From JADGRB01 sp963835825 (GTDB lineage Bacteria; Myxococcota_A; Polyangia; Fen-1088), in NCBI GenBank assembly GCA_963835825.1, contig CAWIGZ010000014.1:215188-279187 (forward strand): 64,000 nucleotides of DNA, read 5' to 3'. Position numbers and translations under genes: made by a program. Every line of letters starts with the position of its first letter. Position 1 is the stretch's first letter. The notes beneath the pieces are model-generated. The model did no database searches. It was not told the origin of the DNA and was given only the letters and a program-made list of their open reading frames with translations. Shown piece by piece: positions 1 to 9,896 of this stretch.

Positions 1-47
1 GCGGGGCTCTCGCCGACCACTTCGCTGCAGCGCCCGCAGAGCTCCAT
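1..47 (-). CDS. Possible 5' end of a gene running off the left edge
   Basis: An ATG at 47 opens a minus-strand frame that starts MELCGRC and stays open to the window edge. The CxxC pair could be half of a zinc-binding site. Only 15 codons are visible and the ribosome-binding site is weak, so this is a tentative call. It would be the next gene after the DUF1566 pair in the same direction. Confidence 0.2.
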   Translation of the reverse strand, partial: MELCGRCSEVVGESP

Positions 48-102
48 GGGCGAGAACCATAGTCGCTGAAGGGTGACTGATCAGTTGCTGCTCCGCGCTC
101 GG

Positions 103-582
103 CTAGCGGACGCAGCGCACGTAAGCGCCGACGTTCGTCGGGTTGAACATCGTCACCGGGCTGGAGAAGTACACGGTCCAGCCCATCGCCAGCGACCCGG
201 CGGGGTTCCCGACCTGAACGCTGGAGCTCCAGTAGGCCGACTGGTTGGCGGTTGGGGTCCCCGGGAACGCCGTCTGATCGATGTAGGGGGGCGCGGCCGC
301 GGAGAAGTCCATGAGCGTATGGAGCTCCTTGATCGTCGGCAGCCGCCACCCGGAGCCCGGGAGGCCGACCGATGGACACTCGGCGATTGCGACGCTCTGG
401 GTCTGGACCGGCAGGGTGGCCTGCTGCCAGGTGAGCTTCGTCTTGGTGTCATAGACGGTTCCGTCGCCGGGAATCACGTAGCGCCCCGCCGGGGCCGACG
501 AGGCACCCTTCCGGGTCATGGCGAACACGACGGCAATCGCCGCCACGCCGGCCAGCAACAGCGCCCCGCGCCCGCGCCTCAT
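103..582 (-). CDS. DUF1566 (Lcl C-terminal) domain protein, exported or membrane anchored
   Basis: This 159-residue protein has an N-terminal hydrophobic segment (about residues 5-22) after basic residues, so it is probably exported or anchored. The rest is one DUF1566 domain with the usual signatures: LTWQQ near residue 50, the WRLPTIKEL block, YWSSS, and a terminal YVRCVR. These domains are common in myxobacterial surface proteins and their function is not established. The start at 582 overlaps the stop of the preceding DUF1566 gene as ATGA, which supports translational coupling. The two genes look like tandem paralogues. Confidence 0.8.
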   Translation of the reverse strand: MRRGRGALLLAGVAAIAVVFAMTRKGASSAPAGRYVIPGDGTVYDTKTKLTWQQATLPVQTQSVAIAECPSVGLPGSGWRLPTIKELHTLMDFSAAAPPYIDQTAFPGTPTANQSAYWSSSVQVGNPAGSLAMGWTVYFSSPVTMFNPTNVGAYVRCVR

Positions 583-1563
583 CGCACGCACCGCGCGTAG
601 CTGTACTGCTGGCCGAACTCGTCCTGCGGGATCGCGCGCCCGTCCTCGAAGAGCACGACCCAGAAGCTCCCGGCGGCGCTGGCGGTGGTGGTCGACGTCC
701 AGAAGGTGAGGGCGGGCGTGTTCGGAAAGACCGTCTGATCGATGGCCGGGCTCGCGTGTCCGTAGTCGACGATCGAGAGCAGCTCGATCGTCGAGGGGAG
801 CCGCCAGTTGTCGAAGCCGGCCAGCCGCAGGCCCTGGCAGTAGAGGAGCCCGTCGGCCCACCTCCAGTAGGGCGGTGGCGAGGTGATGGGGAGCGTCTTC
901 TGCCACATGAGACCGGTTACGTCGTCGGTGATGGTGCCGTCGCCGTTGTCCGTGTAGTGGGTCGGATTCGGCGCGCCTTGCGCGACGTCGGCGGCGTCAT
1001 TGGGCATCGGCCACGCCGCCCAGTTGGGGTCGAAGCAGAATCGGTCCTCCGAGCCGCTGGCACGCGAGGCCGGTGCCACACGGCATCGAGGCCTGCCAGC
1101 TGCGGCAGGTGGCGGTCTGATCGGCGCAGGTCGCGATCGTCGAATTCGCGGCGCATTCCGTGGCGCCGAGGGTCGTGCAGACGTTGTTGCAGGCTGCATC
1201 GACGCCGCCGTCCGAGGCGCCTGCATCCTTCGGGGGCTGTGTGCCGCCCCCGCCGGCGTGGCCCGCCGCGCCTCCCGCCCCACCTTTGTTTCCGGCGCCC
1301 GCCGCGCCGCCGGTCTGGCCCGCCGCGCCGCCGGCGCCCGCCGAGCCGCTGGCACCCGCCGAGCCGTGGGCGCCGGCGTTGCCGCCGCCACCGCCACCTC
1401 CTCCTTTGCCGCCCGAGCCTCCCGACACGCCGCCGGCGCCGCCCGAACCGGACGGCCCGGCCGGCGACGATCCGCAGCCCAGCTGAAGGATCAGCAGCGA
1501 GCAGGCCAGCAGCCAGCCGTCAACGACCGGCTGTCGCCGCCGGCGCGAGAGGAAACTGCCCAC
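579..1563 (-). CDS. DUF1566 lipoprotein, frameshifted near 1050
   Basis: The N-terminal half (from 1563) has a signal peptide ending in a lipobox-like LQLGCGSS, then a long Gly/Ala/Ser linker and a Cys-rich stretch (ACNNVCTTLG, CADQTATC). The C-terminal half lies in a neighbouring frame (stop at 579) and is a typical DUF1566 domain with LMWQ, NWRLPSTIELLS, FWTSTT and YARCVR. The two halves join near 1050, around the codons for GTGLAC and SGSEDRFCF, so one base is missing or extra there. Together they make a normal lipoprotein of about 327 residues. I treat it as one gene with either a recent mutation or a sequence error. It overlaps the downstream DUF1566 gene by 4 bases. Confidence 0.7.
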
Positions 1564-1654
1564 CTCGCGATGTTAACCCAGAGCGCCGAATCGGTGTGGC
1601 CCGGAGGCGGTGGTCGACGAGGGGTGCCCGGCCACCACCACCGGCCCCTGAAGC

Positions 1655-2992
1655 TCACTTCGGCAGCGTCAGCACGTAGATCTTCGAGTCGGTCAGGAAG
1701 GCGAAGCCGGTCGGGGGGCACTGGACGAGCGCGGTCGCGCTCTCGATGTAACTGTCCAACAGCGATGCCAGCGAGATGCTCCGGCGCAGGGTGTACGTCG
1801 TCCGGTCGAAGTCGAGCAGGGCCGGCCGGCTCGGATCGGCGGTGCGCAAGAACCAGACGTCCATGCCGTTGGGATCGAGGACGGGGGCGGGGCCCGGGTA
1901 CTTTGCCAGGATGCTGTCGCTGTAGGTGCCGACCTGGATCAGATGCGTTTCGTCCACCGTCTGGCCGTCGTTGGCGAAGATCAACCCGCCGCCGGTGACT
2001 ATCTGGGTCTTCTGGCCGTCGGTGATGAGGCCGCTCGCCTTCGCCGACGTTGCCGTGATCGATTCCATTCCCGGGATGGTGTTGGTGTTGACGGCGAACT
2101 CGATGAGCTGGGACGCGGACTGGAAGTTGCTGCACCCGACCAGAACCGAGGGGGTGGCGAAGGCGATGGTGTCGCCGCTGCCGTAAAAGCTGCTCAACGA
2201 CGCGAGCAGCTTGGTGCCGTCGTAGAGCGCCAGGCCCGCGTAGTCGGGCGTGAACCCCGGCTGGCGGAGCGACACCATGTACTGCGTGGAGGATCCCGGC
2301 CTGGCGACGATTTGACCGGCGGTGAGCTTCGTCGAGGTGTTGGTCCCCATGGAGACGGCGGGCCCGGGCGTCATCGTCGTGAGGTCGATGCGCCGAACGG
2401 TGTTGCCTCCGTCGATCCCGGGAAACAGCTCGGGGGTATCGGGCGTGTTGATCCCGACATAGAGGGCGCTGTCGTCGTCGGAGATGGCGAGGAGACCCGG
2501 GATGCCCCCGACGGGCAACGTCCCGGTGACCCCCGCCGAGGGAGGGTCGATCGAGAGCACGACCCCCGCGTCGGGGTTGAGGTTCGTCGTGGCGTAGAGG
2601 ACGCCCCGGGTCGAATCGAACACCAGGTCGTTTGCAACGATCGGGAGCGCCTGGACCGACCCGCCGCCGTCGAGCTGCAGCACGCCTCCGTCGACGCCCT
2701 GGCCGCCGCTCCCGGTCGCACCACCGCCACCGTTCGTGCCGGCGGCGCCGTTCGTGCCGGCGGCGCCGTGCGTGCCGGCCGCACCGGCGGCGCCGTTGGC
2801 GCCCGCGAGACCGGCTCCGCCCGCGCCACCGCCGCCGCTCTTCCCGGCTGCGCCGCCCATTCCGGCTGCGCCGGCTTGCCCGACCGAACCGCCCGTCGCC
2901 ATGGAGCCGTCCGTTCCGGCGCCGCCTCCGCCGGACCCGCACCCCATCAACGCCAGGACCGACACCGAGACGACGAGGCCGAGGCGACGCAT
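1655..2992 (-). CDS. Beta-propeller-like lipoprotein with Gly/Ala-rich linker
   Basis: The start at 2992 is preferred over an upstream ATG because GGAGAG sits just before it and the signal sequence MRRLGLVVSVSVLALMGCGS begins there, with a lipobox at LMGC. About 80 residues of Gly/Ala/Asn linker follow. The remaining 350 residues alternate short strands and phrases such as VLYATTNLNPDAG, ALYVGINTPDTP and FLTDSKIYVL, as in YVTN/WD40-type propellers. The protein has 445 residues. It probably sits on the cell surface; no catalytic motif or ligand is evident. It resembles the next gene upstream and may share ancestry with it. Confidence 0.75.
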   Translation of the reverse strand: MRRLGLVVSVSVLALMGCGSGGGGAGTDGSMATGGSVGQAGAAGMGGAAGKSGGGGAGGAGLAGANGAAGAAGTHGAAGTNGAAGTNGGGGATGSGGQGVDGGVLQLDGGGSVQALPIVANDLVFDSTRGVLYATTNLNPDAGVVLSIDPPSAGVTGTLPVGGIPGLLAISDDDSALYVGINTPDTPELFPGIDGGNTVRRIDLTTMTPGPAVSMGTNTSTKLTAGQIVARPGSSTQYMVSLRQPGFTPDYAGLALYDGTKLLASLSSFYGSGDTIAFATPSVLVGCSNFQSASQLIEFAVNTNTIPGMESITATSAKASGLITDGQKTQIVTGGGLIFANDGQTVDETHLIQVGTYSDSILAKYPGPAPVLDPNGMDVWFLRTADPSRPALLDFDRTTYTLRRSISLASLLDSYIESATALVQCPPTGFAFLTDSKIYVLTLPK

Positions 2993-3062
2993 GAGCTCTC
3001 CGGTTGGCAGCCACACCGCGCTCCAGACGAATGCGCGGCCACTGGCCATTGTAGACCAATTC

Positions 3063-5606
3063 TCAGGGCGGCGTGCCGATCACCGGCGAGCGGAGGATCC
3101 ACAGCTTGTCGGTGCCGCCGGACGTAGTGCCGAGGAACGCCACGCCGTCGTCGCCGAGATAGATGAGGTCGGAGAAGCCGCTGATGGTCCCTCCGTCGAT
3201 GCCGCTGTCGAAGGGGAGCGAGACGAGCGGGGTGAAGTTGTTGCTGTCCAGGATCAAGAGCTGCAGAAAATCCTGGATGGGGCCGCTCGTCAGCATCAGC
3301 GTGCGGGTGGCGGACAGCGGCGCGACGAGGCCGCTGAAGTCGAACTTTCCGGCGCGCACCGGGTTGGTGGGATCGGAGACGTCGACCACCTCGCCCGTGT
3401 CGGCGTAGACGCGCCCCTGGAAGTAGTGAATGACGTCGTAGAAGTTGCCCATCAACCCCTGCTGCGACCCCAGGAGGGTGACGCCGGAGGGGGAGATGGC
3501 GTACGAGGCGAACGTGAACCCCGAGTCGATCGTGTCGAGTCCGAACAGGGTCCCGGATGGTCCCGGCGCCAGCGCGCTGGTCGACAGCCTGCCGTTCGCG
3601 ACGGTCGGACGCGCGACGCCGTCGTCCAGGACGGACACCTGTCCACCGATCGTGATGGCGATCGAGGTGGCGCTTCCCGGCAGCGGCGCCAGGTCGGCGA
3701 AGCCGCCCAGCGACGCGCCAGAAGGAAGCGTGTCTACAGCGACGGAGACCGGCGGCGTGTTCGAGACGTCGAACTTGCTGATCGTCGACGACGAGTCGAA
3801 TCCGAGCCACAGCGTGGTGCCGTCCTTGGCGAGCGCCATCTGGCGGGGCGACGAGGGGATCGGTACCTTGGCAAGCACCGTCTCGCTCGGCACGTCGACC
3901 GAGAACAGCGAGTTCTTGTCGTGGGCGGCGCTGTAGGTGAGCACCGAGTAGAGCCGCGCGCGCGACTGGTCGTAGCGCATGTGAAACCCGGGGACGTCGA
4001 GCGTGTGCAGGGTGCAGCCGCCACAGACCCCACCGTACCCGCCGGTCCCCGTCGAGCCGCCCGTGCCCGTGACGCCGCCGGTGCCGGTCGCGCTCCCGCC
4101 CTGGCCGCCGGCGCCGGTCGAGGGATCCACGCCGTCGTTGGCCAGCATCGGGGCGTGCAGGAGCACCAGGCGTGCCGGCGTGATCGATCCGTGGGCCAGC
4201 AACGCGACCTCGTCGCCGCCCAGGTAGGCGACGTCGGTGAGGTAGTCGGACGTGCCAACCAGGCTGGTGGGGACGTTGATCGCCGTCCCCTGCTGCGCCA
4301 GCGTATCGGTGTTGATCAAGCGGATCACCCACGACGAGCTCGTCTGCGAGAGCATGCAGATACGGTTCGGGCTCGTGTGGTCGAAGAGCGTGCCCGAGAC
4401 GGACAGCGTGCCGACGGGCGTCGGGGTCGACGGGGTGCTCACGTCGTACGCCGTCCCCGAGACGTAGAGGCGGTTCGCCTTGTACAGCGTCCCGGCGCCC
4501 TGGCCGCTGAGGAGGCTCGGGAAGGTCGCTTGTGCGATCCCGGTCGACAGCACGCGCATCCAGAACAGCGTGGCCGAGATCCCCGTCGACCCGAGCCCGT
4601 AGAACTGTCCCGGCGGTCCGTTGAAGATGAAGGTGGGGTACGACGTCACCTTGTTCGGGTTCGCGCGCGGAACCCCGTCGTCGTACACGGCCAGGGTGTT
4701 CGGACCGCCGCTGGCCAGCGCGGCCACCGTGTCGGGCGAGTCCGACATCGGCAGCATCGCCTGCACGTACACGCTGGCGGTATAGATGCCGTTGGAGGTC
4801 GCGCCGATCAGCCGATGCAGCGGGCCCACGACCGGCGTCGCTCCGGTCAGCGTCACCTTGCGCATCGAGAAGGATCCGTCCATCCCCACCCACAACGTCG
4901 AGGCGTCGTTCGACAGCGCCAGCGCGTTCGGGTCCGAGCCGACGGGGATCGAGGCCGTGACCGCCGGCGCCCGGGGATCGATGGCGGTGACCGTGTTGGG
5001 ATAGAGCGGCGCGCCACCCTGTATTGTCACGTAGAGGCGATCGCGCGAGCTGTCGTAGACCATGTGGCTCGGCTGCATTGTGAGCGTGGTGCCGCAGATG
5101 CCCACGCAGGGCCGCGCCCCGCCGCCACCCGCGGCGCCACCGACGCCACCACCGACTCCGCCCAGGCCACCGACTCCGCCGAGACCGCCCGTCCCGTCGG
5201 CGCCACCGGCCGCGCCGTGCCCGCCGGATCCGGCGCTGCCACCGCCGGCACCCGCTCCGGCGCCTCCGCCCGTTCCAACGGTCGCGCCGCCGCCGGCCGC
5301 GCCGCCCGCTCCCGCGGCGCTTCCTCCCGCGCCCGCGGCGCCAGCCGAGCCGCCGCCGCCGGCCACGCCGCCGCCGGCCACGCCGCCCTGACCTCCCGGG
5401 CCCGCGCTCGAGCCGCCGGCTCCCCCGTGCGAGCCCCCGGCGGCTCCGCCCTTGCCGCTCGCGCCGGCCGTGGCCATTCCGGCCTGTCCGCCGTTCGCCG
5501 CGCTGCCGCCCGTCCCGGCCGTGCCGCTCGGGCTCGAGCCGCAGGCGGCCCACAACGCCAGCGAGCAGCCGACGAGCTGCCAGTGTCCCCCCGCGCGCGC
5601 CCTCAA
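3063..5606 (-). CDS. Large surface lipoprotein with two beta-propeller modules
   Basis: I start this 847-residue protein at a TTG (5606) that overlaps the stop of the upstream gene as TTGA. The first ATG-initiated frame would lie deep inside that gene. The start gives a short leader, then LWAACGSSP, a plausible lipobox. A Gly/Ala linker of about 120 residues follows. Two related modules come next, each opening with a CxxC motif (CVGIC, CGGC) and a phrase like HMVYDSSRDRLYV or HMRYDQSRARLYS, and separated by a second Gly/Thr-rich linker. Each module looks like a seven-bladed YVTN-type propeller. The duplication within one chain is clear. The ligand is unknown. Confidence 0.7.
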   Translation of the reverse strand: MRARAGGHWQLVGCSLALWAACGSSPSGTAGTGGSAANGGQAGMATAGASGKGGAAGGSHGGAGGSSAGPGGQGGVAGGGVAGGGGSAGAAGAGGSAAGAGGAAGGGATVGTGGGAGAGAGGGSAGSGGHGAAGGADGTGGLGGVGGLGGVGGGVGGAAGGGGARPCVGICGTTLTMQPSHMVYDSSRDRLYVTIQGGAPLYPNTVTAIDPRAPAVTASIPVGSDPNALALSNDASTLWVGMDGSFSMRKVTLTGATPVVGPLHRLIGATSNGIYTASVYVQAMLPMSDSPDTVAALASGGPNTLAVYDDGVPRANPNKVTSYPTFIFNGPPGQFYGLGSTGISATLFWMRVLSTGIAQATFPSLLSGQGAGTLYKANRLYVSGTAYDVSTPSTPTPVGTLSVSGTLFDHTSPNRICMLSQTSSSWVIRLINTDTLAQQGTAINVPTSLVGTSDYLTDVAYLGGDEVALLAHGSITPARLVLLHAPMLANDGVDPSTGAGGQGGSATGTGGVTGTGGSTGTGGYGGVCGGCTLHTLDVPGFHMRYDQSRARLYSVLTYSAAHDKNSLFSVDVPSETVLAKVPIPSSPRQMALAKDGTTLWLGFDSSSTISKFDVSNTPPVSVAVDTLPSGASLGGFADLAPLPGSATSIAITIGGQVSVLDDGVARPTVANGRLSTSALAPGPSGTLFGLDTIDSGFTFASYAISPSGVTLLGSQQGLMGNFYDVIHYFQGRVYADTGEVVDVSDPTNPVRAGKFDFSGLVAPLSATRTLMLTSGPIQDFLQLLILDSNNFTPLVSLPFDSGIDGGTISGFSDLIYLGDDGVAFLGTTSGGTDKLWILRSPVIGTPP

Positions 5607-7264
5607 GGCGTCCCCGGCGTGAGCGCGTAGGCGGCGAGCGTGCCGTTCGCCTGCGCGACGTACACCTTCCCGCCGGCGATCGAGAGCCATCCGCCCGGCG
5701 TCGTGCTCCAGACCATCTGCTGGGCCGCGGTGTCGAAGGCGTAGACCTTGTTCGAGCTGGCGGCGTAGACGAACCTCCCCGCCACCACCGGCGGGAATGT
5801 CAGCCCGCTGTCGGCCGCGAAGGTCCAGAGGATGCTCCCGGTGGCGGCGTCGTTGGCGCGCAGTTGCCCGCCCGAGATCGCGTAGACGACGCCGTTGGCG
5901 ACCGCCGGCATGCCGGCATAGGCGCCGCTGGCCGTCCACTCGGGCGCGGTCTTGCCCGGCAGGTAGGCCACCAGTGAAGGCGGCGCTACCAGATAGATCT
6001 TCTCGCCGTCCGAGACGGGCGCGGCGTTCATGCTGTAGGGCGTCCCCTTGTACGGGACCTGGACCGACACCGTCTGCAGGACGGCGTTGGTCAACAGATC
6101 ATTCGTCATCAGGTACCCGTTGACGTAGGTGTAGATCTGGCCGCCGAGGAACGTCGGGCTCCAGGAGTCCCATTGCGCGAACCCGCCGTTGAAGAAGATC
6201 TGCGTGCCGTCGGAAGCGCGCAGCCCGTAGAAGCCGCCGTAGCTCCCGCCGTCGAAGTAGAGGTACCCGGCCGGCGTCACCAGGGGTGCCCAGAGGTGAT
6301 CCCACTGCGCGTTGATTGGCAGTGACCACAGCGGCTTCCCCGTCGAGGCCACGAAGCTGTACATGTACGTGCCGGGCGTGTTGTTGACCTGGGCGACGTA
6401 GACGTGCCCGCGATCCACGGTCGGCTGGCCCAGATCGGAGACGTTGCCGAAGTTGTACTGCCACAGCGTGTGGCCGTTCGAAGGATCGAGCGCCCACATC
6501 CGGGTCATCGCATCGAAGTAGCCGTTCTCGGCGACGTAGACGCGCGTGCCGTCGGACACGACCGGCCAGAGACCGCCGCTGGACGCCATCGACGCGTTGA
6601 CCGCCAGCGGCGTCGTCCAGGCGGGCGACAGCGGCGGCGTTCCCGTCTCATTGGCGTTGAACCCCGAGTGGTGAACGTCGCCGCCCAGCGTCGGCCAGCG
6701 GCTCGTCGGTCCGCGGCAAATCCCCTGGGTGCAGACCTCGTCGGTGTCGCAGACGCTGTCGCAGCCGGGGACCACCGCCGCGCCGCCCGCACCACCGGTG
6801 CCTGCGCCGCCCGCGCCTGCTCCCGCCCCGCCGGCGGTGCCCGCGCCTGCTCCCGCCCCGCCGGCGGTGCCCGCCGCGCCCGCCACGCCTCCGGTCCCGC
6901 TGGCGCCCGCCGAGCTGCCGGCCGCGCCGGCGGCAGCCTGCGCGCCCGCCGCACCGCCCGTCGCCTGCGTTCCGGCCGCACCACCGCCGCCCGCTTCTCC
7001 GGCGCCGCCGCTCGTCCCGGCGCTGTCCGCGCTACCGCCGCTCCCCAATCCGGCCGCGCCGCCCGCGGCACCGGCGATGCCACCCCCGGCGAAGCCGCCG
7101 CCGCCGGTCCCGGGCTTTCCCGCCTGGCCGCCGCTCCCCACTGCGCCGCCGCCCGGATGACCGCCGCCACCGCCCGTCCCGCCCTCGCCGGGGCCCGACG
7201 CGCATCCGGCAATGACGAAGAGCAACCCACCCAGAGACGCCCATCGGACCAACGACCCGTTCAT
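5603..7264 (-). CDS. PQQ-like beta-propeller lipoprotein
   Basis: This 553-residue protein begins with a signal peptide and lipobox (LLFVIAGCASG), then about 130 residues of Gly/Ala linker and a Cys-containing motif (CDSVCDTDEVC). The C-terminal 380 residues carry repeated PQQ-type blades recognisable by GHTLWQYNF, GKPLWSLPI and TGSILWTFAAD, so it belongs with the BamB/PQQ-binding-like propellers. No catalytic residues for a PQQ dehydrogenase are evident, so a scaffold or surface role is more likely than an enzyme. Its stop overlaps the TTG start of the next lipoprotein gene. The linker has an internal DNA duplication around 6829-6868. Confidence 0.8.
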   Translation of the reverse strand: MNGSLVRWASLGGLLFVIAGCASGPGEGGTGGGGGHPGGGAVGSGGQAGKPGTGGGGFAGGGIAGAAGGAAGLGSGGSADSAGTSGGAGEAGGGGAAGTQATGGAAGAQAAAGAAGSSAGASGTGGVAGAAGTAGGAGAGAGTAGGAGAGAGGAGTGGAGGAAVVPGCDSVCDTDEVCTQGICRGPTSRWPTLGGDVHHSGFNANETGTPPLSPAWTTPLAVNASMASSGGLWPVVSDGTRVYVAENGYFDAMTRMWALDPSNGHTLWQYNFGNVSDLGQPTVDRGHVYVAQVNNTPGTYMYSFVASTGKPLWSLPINAQWDHLWAPLVTPAGYLYFDGGSYGGFYGLRASDGTQIFFNGGFAQWDSWSPTFLGGQIYTYVNGYLMTNDLLTNAVLQTVSVQVPYKGTPYSMNAAPVSDGEKIYLVAPPSLVAYLPGKTAPEWTASGAYAGMPAVANGVVYAISGGQLRANDAATGSILWTFAADSGLTFPPVVAGRFVYAASSNKVYAFDTAAQQMVWSTTPGGWLSIAGGKVYVAQANGTLAAYALTPGTP

Positions 7265-7503
7265 TGTGTCCCAGCGTACCCGACTCGAGGTGCGAAGACG
7301 CGAGCGATCGGACCGCCGCCAACGTTCGCAACCGTTACGGTGATATTACTCGCGCCGCGACACGCTAGCTTAGTTAGGGGACGACCTCCGACGCGCGCGA
7401 TACGCGCTGGCCGCGCCGCGCTGTTGACCGGGAGTCTGCGTGCCGACACAATCCTCGAGGTTCGTAGCGGACGACGGCCGGGCAGCTCGAAAGGGGAGCC
7501 GTA

Positions 7504-9849
7504 ATGCGTAGACTCGTTGTCTTGATCTCGATGGCGTTCGGGCTCTGGGGCGGATGCGGAGGTTCTTCGGACACCGGAGGTTCCGGAGGTAGATCCGGGG
7601 GGCACGGCGGGATGGGTGGCGGCGCGGGGGCGAGCAGCGGCGCTTCGGGCTGGGGAGGCCGCAGCGATGGTGGCGTCGGTGGAGGTGGCGGCGGCAGCAC
7701 GGGCACCGGCGCGGCGGGGACAGGTGGTACAGGCGTTGGCGGCATTGCTGGCGCGGCTGGAGCCGCCGGAAGCGGTTCCGCAGGTTCAGCAGGACGTGGT
7801 GGGGCCGGTGGAGCCGCCGGCGGGAACAGTGCGGCTGGCTCGGGCGGCAGCGGCGCAGCCGGCGCGGGCGCGAGCGGGGTAGCGGGCGCGGGCGGGAACG
7901 CCGTGGCCGGTGCGGGCGGCAGAGGCGGGGCGGGCGCGGCGGGCGGCGGCGTGGCGGGCGGAGCGGGGACCGTCGGAGCGGGTGGTCAGTCCGGTCAATC
8001 CGGCAACGGAGGCGCGGGCGGCCTGACCTGCCCGGAGGGCTCGACCGGCCCGGGCTGCAGCGTCTGCGTCGTGTACGTCAACCAGAGCGGCGGGGTGAAC
8101 ACGAACGACGGCGCGACTTGGGCGACGGCCAAGCTCGGGGTCCAGGCCGGCATCGACGACGCCTTCGCCCACGCGCCGGCCTGCGTGGTCTGGGTCGCGC
8201 GCGGAGTCTACCTGCCGACCTACCAGGCCGACCCGTTCGGTTCACCGCGCACCGCGACGCTCCTCCTGCGCGCCGGCGTCGGCGTCTACGGCGGGTTCGC
8301 GGGCGGCGAACGCTCGCTCGACGCAAGAGACCTGGTTGCCAACACGACGACCGTCACCGGCGAGATCGGCACCTCGGCCGCCACCGACAACCTCACGACG
8401 GTGGTCGCGTCGGCGAACGGCGCCACCCTCGACGGCTTCACGGTGACGGCGGGCTACGGGACGTCCGGCGCAGGACTCAGCTGCACCAGCGGATCGATCG
8501 CCATCTCGCATTGCACCTTCTCCGGTAACACGGCCACGTTCGGCGGCGCGCTCCGCGTCGGAACTGGCTGCTCGGCGAGCATCTCCGACAGCGCCTTCTC
8601 TGGAAACTCGACCCTGGCGACGGCCGAGGGCAACTCTGGCGGCGCGATCGAGAGCGACGGGACCCTCACGATTCAGCGAAGCAGCTTCACCGGAAACAAC
8701 GCCCCCAACTACGGCGGCGCGATCGAGAGTTTCGGTACGTCGACCATCAGCGACTCTACGTTCAGTCAGAACATGGCCAGCAACAACCTCGACAACACGG
8801 TGGCCGTCCAGGGCGGCGCGATCTACGTGGGGGCGGGAAAGATTCAGGTCGATCGCTGCACGTTCTCGAACAACAGCTCCAACCAAGCCCAGGCAACCGG
8901 CGGCGCGATCTCCGTGGACGCAACGGCGACGGCCACGATCTCGAACAGCAGCTTCGAATCCAACCTGTCGCGCATGCCCAATGCGGGGCCCGGCGTGCCG
9001 TCCGGGGGAGCCATCCGTGCGAACGGCGCCCTCGACATCGCTGGCTGTGTCTTCGCTGACAACCAGGCCGTTGCCGGGGACTCTACCGCGCGCGGGGGGG
9101 CCATTTACGCGACGGGACCGCTCCGAATCAAGGAGAGCTCTTATACCGGCAACCAGACTCCGAGCCTCGGCGACGAGAGCTCGGGGGGCGCCATCGAGTG
9201 CTCGACTGGCTGCTCGGCAATCATCGTGAGTACGTCGTTCGACAACAACGCGTGCGTCGGCTCGTCATTCGACGCGAATGCCAGGGGCGGCGCGATTGAC
9301 GTGAATGGCGGCAGCGCAACAGTCATCGGCTGCCGCTTCAGCGGGAACTCCACCAACGGCCACGGCGGCGCGATTGCGTCCCTTTCCGGGTCGAACGGCA
9401 TCGGGACGATCAGCGACTCGACGTTCTTCGGCAACACGGCCCTCGGGAACGGGGGGGCGATCTTCAAGAACGACGGCAAGGTCACGACGATCACCAACAC
9501 CATCCTCTGGGGCAACCAGGCCTCTGGAAATGGGAACCAGGCCTACGACCAGACCGCCAGCTCGAAGCTGACCATTCGCTCCTCGGACGTCGGCGGCAGC
9601 GGCTTCGACGGCACCGACGGGAACGTCGACCTCGATCCGCTGTTCGTCAGCACGTCCGGCACCATCGACCTGCATCTGAAATCCGGATCGCCGTGCGTCG
9701 ACAAGGGCGGGAACGCCGACCTCGCGCCCGACACGCTCGACCTCGACGGCGACGGCAACGTGACCGAGCCGCTCCCCTTCGATCTCGACGGGCAGCCGCG
9801 CGTTCAGGGTGCCACCGTCGACATCGGCGCCTACGAGTGGGCTCCCTGA
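7504..9849 (+). CDS. Pmp-like parallel beta-helix lipoprotein (choice-of-anchor Q type)
   Basis: A strong ribosome-binding site (AAAGGGGAG) precedes the ATG at 7504. The 781-residue product has a signal peptide with a lipobox (LWGGCGG), a Gly/Ala linker of about 150 residues, and a CPEGSTGPGCSVC motif. A long right-handed beta-helix region follows, with repeated GGAI and FxGN motifs like chlamydial polymorphic outer-membrane proteins. The end reads DLDGQPRVQGATVDIGAYEW, which is typical of choice-of-anchor Q proteins. It is probably a surface adhesin or polysaccharide-binding protein. It is divergent from the 7264 gene, so 7265-7503 holds both promoters. Confidence 0.85.
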   Translation: MRRLVVLISMAFGLWGGCGGSSDTGGSGGRSGGHGGMGGGAGASSGASGWGGRSDGGVGGGGGGSTGTGAAGTGGTGVGGIAGAAGAAGSGSAGSAGRGGAGGAAGGNSAAGSGGSGAAGAGASGVAGAGGNAVAGAGGRGGAGAAGGGVAGGAGTVGAGGQSGQSGNGGAGGLTCPEGSTGPGCSVCVVYVNQSGGVNTNDGATWATAKLGVQAGIDDAFAHAPACVVWVARGVYLPTYQADPFGSPRTATLLLRAGVGVYGGFAGGERSLDARDLVANTTTVTGEIGTSAATDNLTTVVASANGATLDGFTVTAGYGTSGAGLSCTSGSIAISHCTFSGNTATFGGALRVGTGCSASISDSAFSGNSTLATAEGNSGGAIESDGTLTIQRSSFTGNNAPNYGGAIESFGTSTISDSTFSQNMASNNLDNTVAVQGGAIYVGAGKIQVDRCTFSNNSSNQAQATGGAISVDATATATISNSSFESNLSRMPNAGPGVPSGGAIRANGALDIAGCVFADNQAVAGDSTARGGAIYATGPLRIKESSYTGNQTPSLGDESSGGAIECSTGCSAIIVSTSFDNNACVGSSFDANARGGAIDVNGGSATVIGCRFSGNSTNGHGGAIASLSGSNGIGTISDSTFFGNTALGNGGAIFKNDGKVTTITNTILWGNQASGNGNQAYDQTASSKLTIRSSDVGGSGFDGTDGNVDLDPLFVSTSGTIDLHLKSGSPCVDKGGNADLAPDTLDLDGDGNVTEPLPFDLDGQPRVQGATVDIGAYEWAP

Positions 9850-9896
9850 CGGTCTGACGGCCGGCGGCCGTAGGGCGAGGGTCCGGGCCATGGCCC

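Noticed and set aside
2736..5630. Very long open frame on the plus strand (964 codons)
   Set aside because: It is the antisense of the lipoprotein genes; its Pro/Ala/Arg-rich content comes from Gly/Ala-coding codons read backwards in high-GC DNA.
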